This document shows positions 1 through 5,412 of a DNA stretch of 6,341 nt, piece after piece. The stretch is taken from NCBI GenBank assembly GCA_002316595.1, contig DCDV01000027.1, positions 3,218 through 9,558 of the forward strand, written 5' to 3'. This DNA is from Mageeibacillus sp. UBA1046 (lineage in GTDB: Bacteria > Bacillota > Clostridia > Saccharofermentanales > DTU023). How positions within the stretch are numbered: position 1 is the first letter of the stretch; every line of letters starts with the position of its first letter. The notes beneath the pieces are model-generated. The model ran no database searches. It was not told where the DNA came from and saw nothing but the letters and a program-made list of their open reading frames with translations. The position numbers and the translations under genes were made by a program.

Positions 1-958
1 GACCCTGACCGGCATTCCCGGCTGTGGCAGTAACCGTGGCACCGCTAATATTTATGACACCTCCGGCGCCGTTGCTTCCGCCGCCGACAGCCGCGCCCAA
101 ATCAAGAGCACGGGCAACAACTGTCCCGCCTGATATATTTATATTATTGGCACCTTTACCGGCGCCGCCGCCAATACCCGCTCCCCCAGTAGCTGACGTC
201 ACGTCTCCGCTTGTCGCTTCGACATTCCCTGCGGATATGGAAATATTTCCTCCCAGCCCGCGTCGTCCGCCGCCAATTCCTGCCCCGCCGCCGTTGCCGA
301 TGGCTGTGACATTACCGCCTTTTATGTTTATAGTTCCGCCACTGCCACGTTCTAGCGTCGGATAGGAAGTTTCGTTTGACCCTCCGCCGATCCCTGCGCC
401 GTCCTGCCCGCCTCTTGCAGTAACATTCCCTCCGTTTATCGTGGTAGTACCGCCATTGTGACTGCGTCCTCCGCCAATACCGGCTCCATACTGCCCCCCT
501 GTTGCATCAATAATGCCCCCATTTATACTTATTGTACCGGCGAGCTGCCAATCCCTGCCGCCAATGCCGGCACCGTTCTCTCCGCCTGTGACTGTCAGTT
601 TCCCTGTACCTGCACTCTGACCGTAGATGGTCAGAGAGTTTCCCTCTAATACGAGAATTCCTGCGCTGCCACTGCTGCCTGTAACTGACAGTTCATATCC
701 GTCTGCAAGAATGAGGTTTACGCTGCCGCTTACAGCAATGGTTCCATATTGGGAAATATTGCTGTCGACTATGTACCAGCCGTTGCTCAGGGCGGCTGTA
801 TCGGCGGTCATGGATGAAACGGCTGCGTCTCCTGTTGATTGGAGTTGGCCGTTTTCATCACGATATTCATAGCCGGCAGCTGCCGATACCGTTGTCGGCA
901 TAAGTATGAAAAATAAGGTCATCGTCAGCAAAAAGCCAACAAGCAGTTTAGCCTTCAT
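1..958 (-). CDS. Secreted glycine-rich repeat surface protein (N-terminal part; C-terminus off the window)
   Basis: The minus frame is open from ATG at 958 to the window edge: 319 codons, no stop. Residues 1-26 form a signal peptide (MKAK, a hydrophobic core, then TTVSA-AA with likely cleavage after A26). Residues about 55-125 form a beta-rich cap with WYIVDSNISQYGTIAV, NLILADGYELSV and LTIYGQSAGTG, a pattern I recognise from Firmicutes surface proteins annotated as carbohydrate-binding-domain or adhesin-like. From residue 129 a GAGIGGG motif recurs at 129, 158, 187, 225, 259 and 288 (the last as GAAVGGG), each followed by a TI-I-GG-V-AT strand pair. This suggests a beta-helix-like stack. A weak AAAGG ribosome binding site (969-973) lies 10 nt upstream. 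The gene is divergent from the TetR gene. Ligand and C-terminal anchor are unknown; large proteins of this class often carry InlB repeats or an anchor beyond the part seen here. The coding call is firm; an adhesive or carbohydrate-binding role is inference. Confidence 0.85.
   Translation of the reverse strand, partial: MKAKLLVGFLLTMTLFFILMPTTVSAAAGYEYRDENGQLQSTGDAAVSSMTADTAALSNGWYIVDSNISQYGTIAVSGSVNLILADGYELSVTGSSGSAGILVLEGNSLTIYGQSAGTGKLTVTGGENGAGIGGRDWQLAGTISINGGIIDATGGQYGAGIGGGRSHNGGTTTINGGNVTARGGQDGAGIGGGSNETSYPTLERGSGGTINIKGGNVTAIGNGGGAGIGGGRRGLGGNISISAGNVEATSGDVTSATGGAGIGGGAGKGANNINISGGTVVARALDLGAAVGGGSNGAGGVINISGATVTATAGNAGQG
77..574 (-). repeat. In-frame GAGIGGG tandem repeats of the surface protein, basic period 29 residues
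   Basis: Six copies of GAGIGG(G) start at residues 129, 158, 187, 225, 259 and 288 of the gene ending at position 1. The spacings are 29, 29, 38, 34 and 29 residues, so the unit is about 87 nt with in-frame insertions of 9 and 5 residues in two units. Each unit runs G-AGIGGG, a variable loop, GG-I-I-GG-V-A-GG. The copies are diverged at the DNA level, so this is an old protein repeat and not a recent DNA array. Confidence 0.8.
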
Positions 959-1106
959 GATAATTTCGCCTTTCGTCCGTTTCGCTATAATTCGGTGTGG
1001 CAGGGAGGCACAGATAAATGTGCTAAATGTTATCCGTACCTGCGGCTCAAATCTTGGCGCTGCGTTCTTGAGGATGAGCGCCTTCGACACATTATAACTC
1101 TAATTA

Positions 1107-1115
1107 TGGTATAAT
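1107..1115 (+). promoter_or_regulatory. Extended -10 promoter of the tetR-family gene
   Basis: A perfect extended -10, TGGTATAAT (TGn at 1107-1109, TATAAT at 1110-1115), has no good -35; the nearest, TCGACA at 1084-1089, is 20 bp away, which is too far. The transcript would start near 1122. The first in-frame ATG of the downstream reading frame (1114) lies inside this -10 box, so it should not be used for translation from this promoter. Confidence 0.6.
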
Positions 1116-1139
1116 GACTGTGGTCAGTGACTGGAGTCA
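1115..1139 (+). promoter_or_regulatory. Tandem TGAC-N4-GTCA operator, probable TetR autoregulatory site
   Basis: Two 12-bp boxes, TGACTGTGGTCA (1115-1126) and TGACTGGAGTCA (1128-1139), are separated by one G. Each has perfect 4-bp inverted arms, and together with flanking bases 1114 and 1140 they form a larger imperfect palindrome centred on 1127. The pair starts within the -10 and covers the predicted transcription start. TetR-family repressors typically bind short palindromes at such places next to their own gene. The assignment to the adjacent regulator is inference from position and symmetry. Confidence 0.6.
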
Positions 1140-1182
1140 TCATAACAAAAACCGTGGCTCGTTACAACAGAAGAGAGTGCCT

Positions 1183-1797
1183 TTGAGTAAAAAATTTATC
1201 TCGAGAAAAGACAGAGCTCAGGATACTAAGAGACGCTTGTACACAGCAGCGGAAGCGCTGTTTACAAAACATGATTTTGATGATGTCAGCGTGGATAGAA
1301 TTGTCAGGCAGGCAGGGTTCTCCAAGGGCACCTTTTATGTGCATTTTGAATCAAAAGACGATCTGCTGATATCCTTGATTTCAGACTATGTTGAGAGGGT
1401 AGACCTGGACTACCAGGCCTTTGTGGACACCTTGTCTCCCGATCTGCCGGCAGCGGATATTCTCATGCAGCTCACAGATAAAATCATGGCTGTGATGATC
1501 GATACAGTCGGGGCCGAGAAAATGAAAACTCTCTACAGGGCGCAGTTGACGAATATTTCGAAATCCAGTGCGGCGACAAATTATCAGCGGCTGCTGTACA
1601 AGACATTGACAGATGTTTTTGAAAGAGGGAAGAACAGAAATGAGTTTTCAACAGATCTGTCGTCAGAGGAACTGGCGAATCATCTTATCCTGGCTATGCG
1701 CGGACTGATCTATGAATGGTGTATCAGGTATCCGGAGTTTGATTTGAAGATGCAGGCGCGCGAGCATTTTGAGATCTTATTAAAAGGGATCCAATAA
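1183..1797 (+). CDS. TetR/AcrR-family transcriptional regulator
   Basis: Encodes 204 residues from TTG 1183, the usual size for the family. The N-terminal TetR HTH is clear: AAEALFTKHDFDDVSVDRI (residues 22-40) followed by VRQAGFSKGTFYVHFESKDDLL (41-62), with the typical G-S-GT-Y-HF-SK signature. The remaining ~140 residues are a helical ligand-binding and dimerisation domain with no family-specific motif, so the inducer cannot be told. The frame stays open upstream to ATG 1114, but that codon lies in the -10 box. TTG 1183 is preferred because a purine tract (AGAAGAGAG, 1169-1177) ends 5 nt before it; GTG 1177 is the alternative. The gene is divergent from the glycine-rich protein and convergent with the InlB/G5 protein. 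Autorepression through the tandem TGAC-N4-GTCA boxes is likely; control of the surface genes is possible. Family assignment is firm, the start less so. Confidence 0.9.
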   Translation: MSKKFISRKDRAQDTKRRLYTAAEALFTKHDFDDVSVDRIVRQAGFSKGTFYVHFESKDDLLISLISDYVERVDLDYQAFVDTLSPDLPAADILMQLTDKIMAVMIDTVGAEKMKTLYRAQLTNISKSSAATNYQRLLYKTLTDVFERGKNRNEFSTDLSSEELANHLILAMRGLIYEWCIRYPEFDLKMQAREHFEILLKGIQ

Positions 1798-1827
1798 TCA
1801 TCTTCTTGCAGATTTATATGCGGCGTC

Positions 1828-1858
1828 CCTGCTTGCAGTCGCTGCCAGGAAGCTTTTG
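1828..1858 (+). terminator. Possible weak terminator after the tetR-family gene
   Basis: CCTG and GCAG pair with CTGC and CAGG (1828-1849, loop TCG) to give an 8-bp GC-rich stem with a 3-nt bulge, followed by AAGCTTTTG. The T-run is short and offset, so this is tentative. No better hairpin with a T-tract is visible on either strand in the convergent gap 1798-1885. Confidence 0.25.
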
Positions 1859-1885
1859 TCTCCGGGCATCCCACAGCCATTCGAG

Positions 1886-4024
1886 TTAAGAATGATCTGC
1901 ATACGGTGCAGCTAATATTGTCATCGTCAGGTTTGACGTTGTAGTTGCTGCTGTACTATTTGCCAAATCTACTGTAAAAGTATAAGTACCGTTTATTCCG
2001 GCAGGATTTATCTTATCCCCGGGAACTGCCGGCGTATAGTCGATTTTGTTTACTGTTGCCGTTATTTCATCGTATATAGAAATTGTAGAGATCTCACGCG
2101 CTATTGTGCTTTCTATCGTTGATTTAATTGTTGCTTCATCTGTTGCTGTTTCCTCTGTCATTGAATATACTGCTCCGGAGATAGACTCTTGTGCGCGTGC
2201 AATTTGTAAATCATTGAAAGCTGCTCTGGCAATTTTTATCTTGTCTCTAAAAGACATATATTTTTCCAGAAAAATATCTTTCCCTTTAACGTTAGGCAAG
2301 TTTAAAGTCATTGTATCAAAAAGTTTTGAGAAGAACCTGCTTTCCATTTCTCGCAAATTTTCTTCTATCGTCAGATCCAATATCTCATATTCATCTCTTC
2401 CATAGATCTCGTTAAACTGCCAAAAAGCACGTGTTTCTGCGATCGATAAAAAGCATACTGCAGTATTCGCAGTCTTGCTGCCGTCTACCGTGGTTGCTGT
2501 GATGATCACAACCCCCCGAAATATGACATCTCCTAATTCTGCCTCACCGTCTTTTACAGTTACAACGGAGGGTTCGCTTGATGACCAGACAATATTTTTG
2601 TTTGTTGCATTTTCAGGAAATATTGTTGCCTCTATAGTTGCGGGAAAATCATCAGTCTTGTGTAAGATTGCAGGAGTTACGGTGATCCGGTCTACTTTAA
2701 TCGCTTCCGCTACGATGACTGTTCTGGTTGCCTCTGCTGCTTTATTGCCTGCTGCGTCACTTACATTGTAAGTAACCATATAGGTTCCGGCTTTGGCAGT
2801 ATTTACCGGATCACCGGCAACGACTATTCTGGCGGTAATTACACCGTCCACGTTGTCTGCAGCTGTTGCTCCAGCATCAGTATAAACGGCTCCGTTAGCT
2901 ACGTACTCAGTTGCATTGCCGAGCAAGGTAATGATTGGCGCAGTCATATCAACTTGTTCTGTGACTGCTTCTTTAGTTCCTACTAAAATAACTTCATCAA
3001 CCGGTTGTTTATTAATTGTTCGCGAAACTTCTGTTCTGCCAGTCTCTTTACCGTCTGTGTATGTAACCGTGTAAGTAATCGTTATTTCTCCACTTTGTCC
3101 CTTTTGTCTGACAGCTGTCTTACCTTTTTCTAATGTACTGTCATTCTGTCGCACCGTTTTGTAGGCAATTACAGAAGTCCTGGCTTCAGTCTTTATACTG
3201 ATAACTTCAATCTCAATTTGTTTTCCAGAAGCTTTTTTTGTTCCTGACAAAATAATCTCATCAACCGGCTGCTTATTAGTGATTCGAGATGTTTCTGTTC
3301 GACTTGTTTCTTTACCGTCTGTGTATGTAACCGCAAAAATAATCGTCATTTCTCCATTTTGTCCCTTTTTTTTGACGATTTCCTTGCCTTTTTCAAGAGC
3401 ACTATCATTTTGTCTCACTGTTTTGTGCTCAATTATGGAAGTCTCGGTTTCAATTTTTGTAGTCACTACGGGATTGGTTTTTGGTTCATAAGCCTCATTA
3501 CCGGTGTCATTTGCTTCCCATTTAGCTACTAATGTTAAATCGCTTGAAACAGGCATGGAAAAATCAAATTCCTTACCGTCCAGCTCCCAATAAACAAACT
3601 CATATCCGTCTCTTGCCGGATCAAGAGGCTTTTCAAAAATTCCATCTGCAACAGGGAAAGTTTTGACATGATCGCCAAAATCGAGCTTTATTTCATATCG
3701 ATCATCCTGACCGTAAATTGCCTTAAGTGTTATGTCTTCTGTGACTTCGGCTGAGAAGTCATACTCTTCATCCCTCAGTTCCCAATAAAGAAATTCATAC
3801 CCATCTTTTACCGGATCTCCCGGCCGAACAACCGCCTCGCCGCTAGTAACCATCCGAGGCGCAATATTGCTTCCCCCATCGGTGTTAAAATTCACAGATA
3901 GAATCCTGGTTGAACCTGTATGTTGAAACAGGAAAATTAAGCCTGGCAATATTACAACTGCCGCTAAAACACTTAGAGCTTTGGGTTTAATTAATTTCCG
4001 GATAATTCTTCCTGTGTAAGCCAT
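1886..4024 (-). CDS. Membrane-anchored multi-domain surface protein with InlB B-repeats, G5, DUF5011-like and Big_2-like domains
   Basis: A 712-residue exported protein. A basic N-terminus and hydrophobic segment (residues ~16-34, LSVLAAVVILPGLIFLF) form a signal-anchor with no obvious cleavage site. Two InlB B-repeats (Listeria-Bacteroides type) follow at ~43-104 and ~111-169, each with DGYEF-YWEL-G/E-FDFS-V--D-TL-A. Two G5 domains lie at ~190-263 and ~277-351 (KTVRQNDS, YTDGKET, NKQPVDE, GTK). A DUF5011/HYR-like Ig domain (APIITLLGN ... AGTYMVTYNVSDAAGN) spans ~361-438 and a Big_2-like domain (IVWSSSEPSVVTV) ~444-528. Residues ~533-645 are mostly helical and unrecognised; ~650-707 form a beta unit ending GTYTFTVDLANS ... 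LTMTI. There is no LPXTG motif or SLH domain. An in-frame TAA lies 6 nt upstream of ATG 4024, which fixes the start, although the ribosome binding site (AAAGAGAG) abuts the ATG and is poor. G5 domains often bind N-acetylglucosamine-containing polymers, so a cell-wall-facing or adhesive role is inferred. Confidence 0.9.
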   Translation of the reverse strand: MAYTGRIIRKLIKPKALSVLAAVVILPGLIFLFQHTGSTRILSVNFNTDGGSNIAPRMVTSGEAVVRPGDPVKDGYEFLYWELRDEEYDFSAEVTEDITLKAIYGQDDRYEIKLDFGDHVKTFPVADGIFEKPLDPARDGYEFVYWELDGKEFDFSMPVSSDLTLVAKWEANDTGNEAYEPKTNPVVTTKIETETSIIEHKTVRQNDSALEKGKEIVKKKGQNGEMTIIFAVTYTDGKETSRTETSRITNKQPVDEIILSGTKKASGKQIEIEVISIKTEARTSVIAYKTVRQNDSTLEKGKTAVRQKGQSGEITITYTVTYTDGKETGRTEVSRTINKQPVDEVILVGTKEAVTEQVDMTAPIITLLGNATEYVANGAVYTDAGATAADNVDGVITARIVVAGDPVNTAKAGTYMVTYNVSDAAGNKAAEATRTVIVAEAIKVDRITVTPAILHKTDDFPATIEATIFPENATNKNIVWSSSEPSVVTVKDGEAELGDVIFRGVVIITATTVDGSKTANTAVCFLSIAETRAFWQFNEIYGRDEYEILDLTIEENLREMESRFFSKLFDTMTLNLPNVKGKDIFLEKYMSFRDKIKIARAAFNDLQIARAQESISGAVYSMTEETATDEATIKSTIESTIAREISTISIYDEITATVNKIDYTPAVPGDKINPAGINGTYTFTVDLANSTAATTTSNLTMTILAAPYADHS
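2972..3430 (-). repeat. Duplicated G5 domain (two copies, 264-nt period)
   Basis: The copies encode residues 199-263 (3236-3430) and 287-351 (2972-3166). By eye, 47 of 65 aligned residues are identical, including KTVRQNDS, LEKGK, VTYTDGKET and NKQPVDE. The preceding TE-TS-I segment is also shared. This indicates an intragenic duplication of one G5 module. Confidence 0.85.
3518..3898 (-). repeat. Two InlB B-repeats in the surface protein
   Basis: Residues ~43-104 and ~111-169 share the DGYEF(L/V)YWEL core, the YDFS/FDFS motif and the TLKAIY/TLVAKW end that are characteristic of the Listeria-Bacteroides repeat, a small beta-grasp-like module of secreted proteins. The copies are more diverged than the G5 pair. 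Confidence 0.75.
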
Positions 4025-4077
4025 CTCTCTTTATATACCCCGAAGGTTTGTCGTGTTTCAGAATTGGCGCAGATAAG

Positions 4078-4100
4078 TTTGCAATAGGCAATTTGCAATA
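4078..4100. promoter_or_regulatory. Direct repeat TTTGCAATA x2 in the leader of the InlB/G5 gene
   Basis: TTTGCAATA occurs at 4078-4086 and 4092-4100 with GGCAA between (14-bp period). It sits in the ~160-nt region between the predicted promoter and ATG 4024. It could be a regulator site or a chance repeat in AT-rich DNA. Confidence 0.25.
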
Positions 4101-4190
4101 TTTTGATAACCTAATTATGGAAAGTACTGGTATAGGAAGATAAATATTAATTCAGGCGGCACTCCTCCGAATCACCTCGAATTTAGGCAA

Positions 4191-4219
4191 ATTATATTCC
4201 TTAGTGAGCTCCATGACAA
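4191..4219 (-). promoter_or_regulatory. Sigma-70-type promoter for the InlB/G5 surface protein gene
   Basis: On the minus strand TTGTCA (4219-4214) and a perfect TATAAT (4196-4191) are 17 bp apart. An A7 run at 4224-4230 and further A/T bases just upstream of the -35 could act as an UP element. The predicted start near 4184 gives a leader of about 160 nt. Within 4025-4190 I see no gene; it holds this leader, a GGAGG near 4166 with no usable ATG after it, and the TTTGCAATA pair. Confidence 0.6.
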
Positions 4220-4250
4220 AAACTTTTTTTCGATCAGATTTGGCCTTTAT

Positions 4251-4294
4251 GAAATTAAAAGGCAGTCAGTCAATTTATTCATTGACTGACTGCC
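4251..4294 (-). terminator. Rho-independent terminator of the tRNA-Ser gene
   Basis: A perfect 14-bp inverted repeat, GGCAGTCAGTCAAT / ATTGACTGACTGCC (4261-4294, 6-nt loop), is followed on the minus strand by TTTTAATTTC (4260-4251). It begins 4 nt after the CCA end of the tRNA. On the plus strand the T-run is only TTT, so the minus orientation is the functional one. Confidence 0.9.
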
Positions 4295-4298
4295 TTTG

Positions 4299-4390
4299 TG
4301 GCGGAGAGTAAGAGATTTGAACTCTTGATACCCTTCTGGGGTATACACGATTTCCAATCGTGCTCCTTCGGCCAGCTCGGACAACTCTCC
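4299..4390 (-). tRNA. tRNA-Ser (anticodon GGA), CCA encoded
   Basis: The minus strand folds as a class II tRNA. The acceptor stem pairs GGAGAGT with ACTCTCC. The anticodon stem is CACGA/TCGTG with loop TTGGAAA, giving anticodon GGA, which reads UCC and UCU serine codons. A long variable arm (TATACCC/GGGTATC) is typical of tRNA-Ser, and the T arm is AAGAG-TTCAAAT-CTCTT. The discriminator G is followed by an encoded CCA (4299-4301). It is a stand-alone tRNA with its own promoter and terminator. No copy of its 3' end is found elsewhere in the window, so there is no sign of an integrated element here. Confidence 0.96.
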
Positions 4391-4444
4391 AATCAGGCTT
4401 AAGCTGCACTACTCATGTTGAACAGTGGCAAACACAGCAAAAGC

Positions 4445-4474
4445 ATTCTAGCATTACACTTTTGCAGCTGTCAA
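4445..4474 (-). promoter_or_regulatory. Promoter of tRNA-Ser
   Basis: On the minus strand a perfect -35 TTGACA (4474-4469), an 18-bp spacer and TAGAAT (4450-4445) predict a start near 4438, about 48 nt before the mature tRNA 5' end. The promoter lies in the gap between the hydrolase stop and the tRNA. Confidence 0.65.
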
Positions 4475-4503
4475 TTATTGGCAGGGACGAAGGCGCTAAA
4501 AAA

Positions 4504-5238
4504 TCAGGCCAGAGAGCTCTGGATTTTTCCTTTATATGATTCTAATACCTCAGAGATCAGTTTATGTCCTTTGGCATTGGGGTGGATTCCATCCTCACAC
4601 ATAAAGTCACTTACTTCTGACTGTTGCAGAAAAGCGCTGCGGATATCAATTAAGGGGAGGCCTCTTTTGCCGGCAATTTCCTCAACAGCGTCACTATATG
4701 ATTTGTGCCACAGATAAATTGTTTCTGTTGTGGAGCCCAGCCATTTGAGTATCACCGCAGCATCCAGTCCGCGCGACAGGGAGGCGAAATAACGCTCGTG
4801 GATTAAGGGCGGAAGATTCATCAGGACCGGCTGATAATTGAGCTGCTGCAAAATATCTATCAATTGCTCGTAGTGCGACACGAAATCTGCCAGAGGAACC
4901 TGCGGCAGATGCTCCTTCCCGGGATCAAGACTGATAGCCGCCCAATCAAAGTCACAATCATTGCCGCCGAATTGAAGTACGGCCATGCCTCCGGCAGTCA
5001 GAAGGTCACTATAGCGTTTTACCTGATTAAGACCTTTAATTATAGTCGCTCCAAAGACAGACAGGTTAAGTACTGAGATATGGGAATCTTTGCTCAGCTT
5101 TTCCACAAAGCTGTCTTTAAGCTGGCAGTAACGTCTTTTAATTGGATCGAGAACTATCCCCTTGGAGATTGAATCGCCCAGAACCAGCAAAGCCTCATCT
5201 TTAAGACTTGATCCATTCATTGTCAGTGTTCCTGTCAT
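4504..5238 (-). CDS. SGNH/GDSL-family hydrolase (esterase/lipase-like)
   Basis: Encodes 244 residues from ATG 5238. All four SGNH blocks are visible: LVLGDSIS (nucleophile Ser23), the block II glycine in NLSVFGAT (G63), FGGND (Asn93 in the oxyanion hole) and DGIHPNAKGH with catalytic Asp216 and His219. The enzyme should hydrolyse an ester, for example of a lipid, an acetylated sugar or a short-chain acyl group; the substrate cannot be told. No signal peptide or membrane segment is present, so it is probably cytoplasmic. The frame also has ATG 5262, but a good Shine-Dalgarno (GAGGAG, 5253-5248) lies inside that extension, 9 nt before ATG 5238, so the shorter form is preferred. It has its own promoter, divergent from the DUF1836 gene. 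The tRNA gene lies downstream on the same strand and has a separate promoter. Confidence 0.93.
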   Translation of the reverse strand: MTGTLTMNGSSLKDEALLVLGDSISKGIVLDPIKRRYCQLKDSFVEKLSKDSHISVLNLSVFGATIIKGLNQVKRYSDLLTAGGMAVLQFGGNDCDFDWAAISLDPGKEHLPQVPLADFVSHYEQLIDILQQLNYQPVLMNLPPLIHERYFASLSRGLDAAVILKWLGSTTETIYLWHKSYSDAVEEIAGKRGLPLIDIRSAFLQQSEVSDFMCEDGIHPNAKGHKLISEVLESYKGKIQSSLA

Positions 5239-5285
5239 CTCAATACTCTCCTCACAGTACATTTAATAGAAATGTAGTTATCGAT

Positions 5286-5314
5286 ACCATATAATCCAAT
5301 TATGATAATGTCAA
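5286..5314 (-). promoter_or_regulatory. Promoter of the SGNH hydrolase gene
   Basis: On the minus strand a perfect -35 TTGACA (5314-5309) and TATGGT (5291-5286, 4 of 6 consensus bases) are 17 bp apart. The start would be near 5279, leaving about 40 nt before ATG 5238. Confidence 0.5.
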
Positions 5315-5349
5315 GGCGAAATTGTTAAAACTTTAAGGGTTTAATTTGT

Positions 5350-5378
5350 TTGTCTTAAAGGCGCTAATGCTTAATAAT
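5350..5378 (+). promoter_or_regulatory. Promoter of the DUF1836 gene
   Basis: TTGTCT (5350-5355), a 17-bp spacer and AATAAT (5373-5378, 5 of 6) predict a start near 5385. A TTTGTCT/AGACAAA inverted pair (5349-5355 and 5386-5392) brackets the promoter and could be an operator. The -10 box covers the upstream in-frame ATG at 5377. Confidence 0.4.
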
Positions 5379-5399
5379 GTTAAACAGACAAAACGTACA

Positions 5400-5405
5400 G
5401 GGAGG
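5400..5405 (+). promoter_or_regulatory. Strong ribosome binding site that fixes the DUF1836 start
   Basis: GGGAGG lies 7 nt before ATG 5413. It rules for this start over the upstream in-frame ATG 5377, which has no Shine-Dalgarno and lies in the predicted -10. Confidence 0.85.
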
Positions 5406-5412
5406 AAGATTT

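Noticed and set aside
24..872. Plus-strand reading frames rich in proline and alanine
   Set aside because: They are antisense shadows of the glycine-rich repeat gene: GGC/GCC codons read backwards give Pro/Ala. The minus frame has a signal peptide and a regular protein repeat.
906..1097. Plus-strand 63-codon frame across the surface-protein start and intergenic region
   Set aside because: It has no ribosome binding site and no recognisable protein features, and it spans the signal-peptide region of the real gene on the other strand.
1100..1109. CTAATTATGG shared with 4111-4120 and a similar string near 5296-5304
   Set aside because: A 10-bp AT-rich match between intergenic regions is expected by chance in a window of this size, and the flanks do not agree.
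2046..3491. Three plus-strand frames inside the InlB/G5 gene
   Set aside because: They are antisense to clear InlB, G5 and Big_2-like domains and have no ribosome binding sites.
4145..4215. Minus-strand 20-codon ORF beginning MELTKEYN at about 4213
   Set aside because: Its ATG overlaps the predicted -35 of the surface-protein promoter and has no ribosome binding site. I do not recognise it; it could be a gene remnant but cannot be supported.
4261..4294. Inverted repeat containing TGACTGAC, considered as another TetR operator
   Set aside because: The perfect long stem followed by a T-rich tract directly after the tRNA fits a terminator, and the TGAC-N4-GTCA geometry is absent.
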